From Pseudomonas sediminis (GTDB lineage Bacteria; Pseudomonadota; Gammaproteobacteria; Pseudomonadales; Pseudomonadaceae): 64,000 nt of DNA. The DNA lies in contig NZ_CP154631.1 of assembly GCF_039555755.1 (NCBI RefSeq), positions 2,852,001 to 2,916,000 on the forward strand. The letters run 5' to 3'. Positions 56,438 through 64,000 of this stretch are shown here, piece after piece. Under the pieces are notes generated by a model, which saw only the letters and a program-made list of their open reading frames with translations, did not search any database and was not told where the DNA came from. The position numbers and the translations under genes were made by a program. Each line of letters opens with the position of its first letter. The stretch's first letter is position 1.

Positions 56438-59269
56438 TCAGAGTGCGGCGATCTTGCCGCGCTGCTCGACCATCTTGGCCAGGGCTTGTTCAGCCTCGGC
56501 CAGTTTGGCGCGTTCCTTCTCCAGCACTTCTGCCGGCGCCTTGGCGACGAAGCCCTGGTTGCTCAGCTTGCCGCCGACGCGCTGCACTTCGCCTTCCAGA
56601 CGACCGATTTCCTTGTCCAGGCGCGCCAGTTCGGCGTCCTTGTCGATCAGCCCGGCCATCGGTACCAGCACTTCCATCTCGCCGACCAGAGTGGTGGCGG
56701 ACATCGGCGCTTCTTCACCGGCAGCCAGCACGCGCACTGACTCGAGCTTGGCCAATTTGCTCAGCAGCGGCTCGAAGTCGGCCAGGCGGCGCAGGTCTTC
56801 GGCACTGGCGTTGGCAACGATGATATCGATGCGCTTGGCCATGGAGATTTTCATCTCACCACGGATCTGGCGCACGCCAAGCATCAGTTGCTTGACCCAC
56901 TCAATGTCGCCTTCGGCGGCGGCGTCGATGCGGCTCTCGTTGGCCACCGGCCAGGGTTGCAGCATCAGGGTATCGCCCTGCACGCCGGCCTGGGCCTTGA
57001 TGCGCTGCCAGATTTCTTCAGTGATGAACGGCATGAACGGGTGGGCCAGGCGCAGGATCACTTCCAGTACGCGTACCAGGGTGCGGCGGGTGCCGCGCTG
57101 GCGCTCGATGGGCGCGTTCTCGTCCCACAGTACCGGCTTGACCAGCTCCAGGTACCAGGCGCAGTACTCGTCCCAGATGAACTCGTACAGGGTTTGCGCC
57201 GCCAGGTCGAAGCGGAAGGCGTCGAGGTGGCGGGTCACGTCTGCCTCGGTGCGCTGCAGCGCGGAGATGATCCAGCGATCGACCGGCGACAGTTCGACTG
57301 CCTCGCCACCTACGCCAGTGTCCTTGTCATCGGTGTTCTCGATGACGAAGTTGGCGGCGTTCCACAGCTTGTTGCAGAAGTTGCGGTAACCCTCGACGCG
57401 GCCCATGTCGAACTTGATGTCGCGGCCGGTGGAGGCCAGCGCCAGGTTGGTGAAGCGCAGCGCGTCGGTGCCGTAGGCGGCGATGCCGTCGGGGAATTCG
57501 GCGCGGGTCTGCTTGGCGATCTTCTCGGCCAGCTTGGGCTGCATCATGCCGCTGGTGCGCTTGGCCACCAGGGCTTCGAGGTCGATGCCGTCGACGATGT
57601 CCAGCGGGTCGAGCACGTTGCCCTTGGACTTGGACATCTTCTGGCCCTGGCCGTCGCGTACCAGGCCGTGCACATAGACGGTCTTGAACGGAATCTGCCC
57701 GGTCAGGTGGGTCGACAGCATGATCATCCGGGCGACCCAGAAGAAGATGATGTCGAAGCCGGTGACCAGCACGTCGGTAGGGTGGAAGGTCTTGAGGAAG
57801 TCGGTCTGCTGCGGCCAGCCGAGGGTGGAGAAAGTCCACAGACCGGAGCTGAACCAGGTGTCGAGCACGTCTTCGTCCTGGCGCAGGGCGATGTCACCGA
57901 GGTTGTGCTTGGCGCGTACTTCCGCCTCGTCACGGCCGACGTAGACGTTGCCGGCATCGTCGTACCAGGCCGGAATGCGGTGGCCCCACCACAGCTGACG
58001 GCTGATGCACCAGTCCTGAATGTCACGCATCCAGCTGAAGTACATGTTCTCGTACTGCTTGGGCACGAACTGGATTTCGCCACTCTCGACCACGGCGATG
58101 GCTTTCTCGGCCAGCGGCTTGGTGGAGACGTACCACTGGTCGGTCAGCCACGGCTCGATGACGGTGCCGGAGCGGTCGCCCTTCGGCACTTTCAGGGCGT
58201 GGTCTTCGATCTTTTCCAGCAGGCCGGCGGCGTCGAAGGCGGCGACGATCTGCTTGCGCGCTTCGAAGCGATCCAGACCGGCGAACTGCGCCGGAATGTT
58301 CGCTTCGATCTGCTCGTTGACGCTACCGTCGAGGTTGAACACCTGGGCCTGAGCCAGCACGGCGGCGTTCTTGTCGAAGATGTTGATCAGCGGCAGGTTG
58401 TGGCGCTTGCCCACTTCGTAGTCGTTGAAGTCATGCGCCGGGGTGATCTTCACGCAGCCGGTGCCGAACTCGGGGTCGCAGTAGTCGTCGGCGATGATCG
58501 GGATGCGGCGGCCCAGCAGCGGCAGTTCGACGAAGCTGCCGATCAGCGCCTTGTAGCGCTCGTCTTCCGGGTGCACGGCCACGGCGCTGTCGCCGAGCAT
58601 GGTTTCCGGGCGGGTGGTGGCGACGATCAGGTAATCATTGCCTTCAGCTGTTTTCTTGCCGTCGGCCAGCGGGTAGCGCAGGTTCCACAGCGAGCCTTTC
58701 TCGTCGTGGTTTTCCACTTCGAGGTCGGAGATGGCGGTGTGGAACTTGGTGTCCCAGTTGACCAGGCGCTTGCCGCGATAGATCAGGCCGTCTTCATGCA
58801 GGCGTACGAAGGCTTCTTTCACGGCTTCGGACAGGCCGTCGTCCATGGTGAAGCGCTCGCGCGACCAGTCCACCGAGCTGCCCAGGCGGCGAATCTGACG
58901 GGTGATGGTGCCACCGGACTGTTCCTTCCATTCCCAGACCTTCTCCAGGAATTTCTCGCGGCCCAAGTCGTGGCGGCCAATACCGTCGGCGGCCAGCTGA
59001 CGCTCGACCACCATCTGCGTGGCGATGCCCGCGTGATCAGTGCCCGGCTGCCACAGGGTGTTGCGGCCCTGCATGCGGCGGAAGCGGATCAGCGCATCCA
59101 TGATCGAGTTGTTGAAGCCGTGGCCCATGTGCAGGCTGCCGGTGACGTTTGGCGGCGGGATCATGATGGTGTACGGCTCGCCCGAGCCTTGCGGGGCGAA
59201 GTAGCCCTTGGCTTCCCAGTTCTGGTACAGGGCGGTTTCAATGGCGTGCGGCTGGTAGGTCTTGTCCAT
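56438..59269 (-). CDS. valS: Valyl-tRNA synthetase
   Basis: 943 residues starting [19 protein letters not shown]; a longer upstream frame is not used. Class I signatures: [16 protein letters not shown] (HIGH) and [10 protein letters not shown] (KMSKS), an editing domain in between ([19 protein letters not shown]), and the C-terminal coiled coil typical of ValRS ([25 protein letters not shown]). It charges tRNA-Val in the cytoplasm. valS - small gene - holC order matches PAO1. Confidence 0.97.
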   Translation of the reverse strand: MDKTYQPHAIETALYQNWEAKGYFAPQGSGEPYTIMIPPPNVTGSLHMGHGFNNSIMDALIRFRRMQGRNTLWQPGTDHAGIATQMVVERQLAADGIGRHDLGREKFLEKVWEWKEQSGGTITRQIRRLGSSVDWSRERFTMDDGLSEAVKEAFVRLHEDGLIYRGKRLVNWDTKFHTAISDLEVENHDEKGSLWNLRYPLADGKKTAEGNDYLIVATTRPETMLGDSAVAVHPEDERYKALIGSFVELPLLGRRIPIIADDYCDPEFGTGCVKITPAHDFNDYEVGKRHNLPLINIFDKNAAVLAQAQVFNLDGSVNEQIEANIPAQFAGLDRFEARKQIVAAFDAAGLLEKIEDHALKVPKGDRSGTVIEPWLTDQWYVSTKPLAEKAIAVVESGEIQFVPKQYENMYFSWMRDIQDWCISRQLWWGHRIPAWYDDAGNVYVGRDEAEVRAKHNLGDIALRQDEDVLDTWFSSGLWTFSTLGWPQQTDFLKTFHPTDVLVTGFDIIFFWVARMIMLSTHLTGQIPFKTVYVHGLVRDGQGQKMSKSKGNVLDPLDIVDGIDLEALVAKRTSGMMQPKLAEKIAKQTRAEFPDGIAAYGTDALRFTNLALASTGRDIKFDMGRVEGYRNFCNKLWNAANFVIENTDDKDTGVGGEAVELSPVDRWIISALQRTEADVTRHLDAFRFDLAAQTLYEFIWDEYCAWYLELVKPVLWDENAPIERQRGTRRTLVRVLEVILRLAHPFMPFITEEIWQRIKAQAGVQGDTLMLQPWPVANESRIDAAAEGDIEWVKQLMLGVRQIRGEMKISMAKRIDIIVANASAEDLRRLADFEPLLSKLAKLESVRVLAAGEEAPMSATTLVGEMEVLVPMAGLIDKDAELARLDKEIGRLEGEVQRVGGKLSNQGFVAKAPAEVLEKERAKLAEAEQALAKMVEQRGKIAAL

Positions 59270-59350
59270 GCGCGGCGGGACCCTTTGACGGCTGATCGGA
59301 AAAGCCGACAAGTATACCGCTTCTGAGCGCCAAGCCATAAGCCTTGAGCT

Positions 59351-59403
59351 GTAGGGCGGGTGCAACCCGCCATCCGTGGTGTGGCGGGTTGCACCCGCCC
59401 TAC
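59351..59403. repeat. GTAGGGCGGGTGCAACCCGCCA perfect hairpin
   Basis: A perfect 22-bp inverted repeat with a 9-nt loop between the valS start and the downstream end of the Pro-rich gene. Adjacent at 59432-59504 is a looser hairpin GTAGGAGCC...CTCCTGC. Such GTAGGGCGGGT repeats are dispersed in pseudomonads. Confidence 0.85.
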
Positions 59404-59431
59404 GGGAAATGGCAGACCGCGTCCAGTTTTT

Positions 59432-59504
59432 GTAGGAGCCCCCGCCCCGGGGCGAAGCTTTTGCTCTTTGCTGTCAAGCATTCGTCCCGAGGCGAGGCTC
59501 CTGC
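59432..59504. repeat. GTAGGAGCC imperfect hairpin
   Basis: GTAGGAGCCCCCGCCCCGGG at the left and, at the right, CCCGAGGCGAGGCTCCTGC form an imperfect inverted repeat of the GTAGGAGC type. It is a diverged relative of the family at 51005 and 60454, in the gap between valS and the next gene. Confidence 0.6.
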
Positions 59505-59515
59505 GAGGCAGGGGA

Positions 59516-59950
59516 TTACTTGCGTGGCGGTAGCAGGCGTGGCAGGCGGGCTTCGAGGCGGCGCTTGAGTTCGGCCTCGATCTGCGGCACGAAATCGTCG
59601 ATCACGTCCTGCAGGATCAACTGGGCGGCGGCGCGCAACTCGCCATTCAAATGCTGCAGATCGCGGGCGCTGTCATGCAGGCGCGGTTCGATGCGCTCGC
59701 GCAGCGGGCTTGGCGCTGGCGCAGGCTGCGGGGCTGGTGTCGGTTTGGGCGTCGGCGTTGCATGAAAAGGCGGCGGCGGGCCAGGCGGCGCGCTGACGAT
59801 ATCGGACAGTACCGGAATGCTGTCCGGGTCCAGCGAGTCGATCAGCAGCGGTGGTTCACTGCCGTTATCGCCCAGCAGCTCGCGAATCGACTCCAGGTCG
59901 TGCAGCAGTTGAGCAGGTTTTTGCGGAGGCTTGGGGGTGTCCATGATCAT
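59516..59950 (-). CDS. Proline-rich small protein between holC and valS
   Basis: 144 residues (142 from a second ATG two codons later). N-terminal charged segment QLLHDLESIRELLGD, a central Pro/Ala-rich linker (PPGPPPPFHATPTPKPTPAP), and a C-terminal helix (LQHLNGELRAAAQLILQDVIDDFVPQIEAELKRRLE). It is conserved in position in Pseudomonas as I recall, without known function. The two helices tied by a flexible linker suggest an adaptor-like protein. It lies 54 bases downstream of holC. Confidence 0.75.
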   Translation of the reverse strand: MIMDTPKPPQKPAQLLHDLESIRELLGDNGSEPPLLIDSLDPDSIPVLSDIVSAPPGPPPPFHATPTPKPTPAPQPAPAPSPLRERIEPRLHDSARDLQHLNGELRAAAQLILQDVIDDFVPQIEAELKRRLEARLPRLLPPRK

Positions 59951-60004
59951 CGGTGCAGCGAGAAAAAGGGCTGGAGTGACTTGTGTTGTGAGCGTGCACG
60001 GACA

Positions 60005-60424
60005 CTAAAGTTCGACGCGTTGCGGATCATACCCGCGCTGGCGATAGGTACGGAAATTCTCGCGACAGGCGTTGAGCAGTTCAGGCTGCTGATTGACGAT
60101 CTCGATGATGCGAGAAAAGCGCTCGACATGCGGCGACAAGCTGCTGCCGAGGTTGATCAGCACGCCCTGCTCGGCACTGGGCACTTCGTCGATGCCCAGC
60201 ACCACGGGCGACAGCGGAGCATCGCGATGCAGATCATGAGGCACGAAACGTTCGGCTTTGAACGTCCACAGCAGTTCGTCGAGTTCACCGCACTGCGCCT
60301 CGTCGCTGCCGCGAACGAATACCGGCAGGCCGGCGCTCCAGGCCTTGAGCGCCAGTTGGCAGGCCGCGCGCAGGCGTCCTGTGGCATCGCTGGAGGAGAG
60401 GACGTAGAACTCGATTCTGGGCAT
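60005..60424 (-). CDS. holC: DNA polymerase III chi subunit
   Basis: 139 residues. Chi-family pattern: RIEFYVLSSSDATGRLRAACQLALKAWSAGLPVFVRGSDEAQ, LDELLWTFKAERFVPHDL, VLINLGSSLSPHVERFSRIIEIV. Chi links the clamp loader to SSB at the fork. It follows pepA on the same strand, as in PAO1 PA3832. Confidence 0.9.
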   Translation of the reverse strand: MPRIEFYVLSSSDATGRLRAACQLALKAWSAGLPVFVRGSDEAQCGELDELLWTFKAERFVPHDLHRDAPLSPVVLGIDEVPSAEQGVLINLGSSLSPHVERFSRIIEIVNQQPELLNACRENFRTYRQRGYDPQRVEL

Positions 60425-60453
60425 CAGGAAATTTTCGACATTGAAGAGCGGCC

Positions 60454-60519
60454 GTAGGAGCGAGCTCTGCTCGCGAATCTTGGAAATACAAAAGCTTCGC
60501 GAGCAGAGCTCGCTCCTAC
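60454..60519. repeat. REP-like hairpin, family B
   Basis: Arms GTAGGAGCGAGCTCTGCTCGCGAA and complement, 24 bp each, with an 18-nt loop. The arms are identical to those at 51005-51091, while the loop differs, as expected for inverted pairs of one REP unit. Confidence 0.85.
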
Positions 60520-60529
60520 GATATCCATC

Positions 60530-60554
60530 GTAGCCCGGACTGTGTCCGGGCTAC
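60530..60554 (-). terminator. Perfect hairpin downstream of pepA
   Basis: GTAGCCCGGAC TGT GTCCGGGCTAC, a perfect 11-bp stem with a 3-nt loop, seven bases after the pepA stop. No T run follows, so it may act through RNA stabilisation or be another dispersed repeat. Confidence 0.6.
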
Positions 60555-60561
60555 AGGCGCA

Positions 60562-63309
<2,748 letters not shown>

Positions 63310-63317
<8 letters not shown>

Positions 63318-64000
63318 GTTGGATCGCTACATTGGCACCCAGGTGTTCTTCGCCATTCTGGCGGTGCTGGGCATCATTCTCGGCCTGGCACTGCTGTTCG
63401 CTTTCATCGACGAGTTGGGCGACCTGAACAAGGGCGATTACGGTCTTGGTCAGGCGCTCTGGTACGTCTTGCTGACCGCGCCGCGTCGCGCCTACGAGAT
63501 GCTGCCGATGGCGGCGCTGATCGGTTGCCTGATCGGTCTCGGCACGCTCGCCAGCAACAGCGAGCTGACCATCATGCGTGCGGCCGGTGTTTCCATCGGG
63601 CGCATCGTTTGGGCGGTAATGAAGCCCATGCTGGTGCTGATGCTGGCCGGCATTCTGATCGGTGAATACGTTGCGCCGCTGACCGAAAACCAGGCGCAGG
63701 CGGATCGCGCCCTGGCTCAGGGGGGCGGTGCGGCGCAGAGCTCCAAGCGCGGTATGTGGCACCGTCAGGGGCAGGAATACGTGCACATCAACGCCGTGCA
63801 GCCCAGTGGCGTCCTGCTCGGGGTGACGCGTTATCGCTTCGATGACGAGCGTCGTCTGCTTTCCTCCAGTTTCGCCCGTCGCGCCGAATACCGTGATAAC
63901 CACTGGATGCTGCGCAACGTGCAGACCACGCTGCTGCATGAGGACCGTTCCGAGGTGATCAACCAGCCGGAAGATCGCTGGGAGATCGAGCTCAATCCGG
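63310..64000 (+). CDS. lptG: LPS export ABC transporter permease LptG, 5' part
   Basis: The ATG overlaps the lptF stop by eight bases; the frame stays open to the end of the window (230 codons seen). Begins MAKLDRYIGTQVFFAILAVLGIILGLALLFAFIDEL, then APRRAYEMLPMAALIGCLIGLG and the coupling-helix region LTIMRAAGVSIGRIVWAVMKPM that contacts LptB. The gene continues outside the window (usual length about 350). Confidence 0.95.

Noticed and set aside
56888..59326. An 812-codon open frame on the plus strand opposite valS
   Set aside because: It is the antisense shadow of the high-GC valS gene; the minus-strand product has complete synthetase motifs, and the plus-strand translation has no recognisable family.

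Overview
The window is a high-GC gammaproteobacterial chromosome segment, almost certainly from Pseudomonas. I would place it in the mendocina / oleovorans / alcaliphila group, which is an inference. Two blocks follow the P. aeruginosa PAO1 gene order as I remember it: pcs - aapJQMP-like transporter - carboxylesterase - AMP-binding enzyme - rhlB - dauA (8.3-23.3 kb), and nhaC-side to valS - holC - pepA - lptFG (56.4-64 kb). There are no tRNA, rRNA or CRISPR loci that I can see.

Layout. 1-5 kb: 3' end of a NorR-type regulator, a minus-strand operon (truncated globin, FKBP isomerase, rRNA-type methyltransferase), then DNA polymerase II. 5-8.3 kb: TerC protein, a small lipoprotein, a Mn-responsive yybP-ykoY riboswitch in front of mntP, and a beta-propeller protein. 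8.3-16 kb: dauA, rhlB, a dipeptidase, a cNMP-GGDEF protein, an acyl-CoA synthetase and a carboxylesterase, all on the minus strand. 16-21 kb: a four-gene polar amino acid ABC transporter behind a sigma-54-type promoter. 21-24.6 kb: AraC/GlxA regulator, SnoaL-like protein, phosphatidylcholine synthase, GIY-YIG protein, GST. 24.7-31.3 kb: ethanolamine catabolism (aldehyde dehydrogenase, EutH, EutB, EutC) with a divergent AraC regulator. 31-36 kb: glutaredoxin, NdpA, an orphan TAXI protein, a YjeH-like exporter and an Lrp regulator.

36.4-46 kb is the most unusual part. The DNA repair pair sbcD and sbcC, normally adjacent, is separated by about 5 kb. Next to sbcD lies a small chromosomal integron: an integron integrase gene on the minus strand, a LexA box, an attI region and two AT-rich gene cassettes on the plus strand, each ending in an attC site. 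The outer arms of each attC match the first bases of its own cassette, so the cassette borders can be read directly from the sequence. The integrase is dead: codon 19 is TAG, and a roughly 145-bp MITE-like element with terminal inverted repeats interrupts it after codon 51. The two cassette products (a protein with one membrane segment and a small lipoprotein) are not recognised. An HD-domain protein, a membrane diguanylate cyclase and a lipoprotein follow before sbcC.

46-64 kb: isochorismatase-like hydrolase, two divergent solute-binding-like proteins, a carrier of the SLC13/ArsB type, rlmF, a TrkA-C/SLC13 permease, a winged-helix protein, tandem NhaD and NhaC sodium/proton antiporters, valS, holC, pepA, and lptF-lptG (lptG cut by the window end). 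Hairpin repeats of several REP-like families sit in many intergenic gaps, mostly at convergent or 3' ends, where some can serve as terminators.
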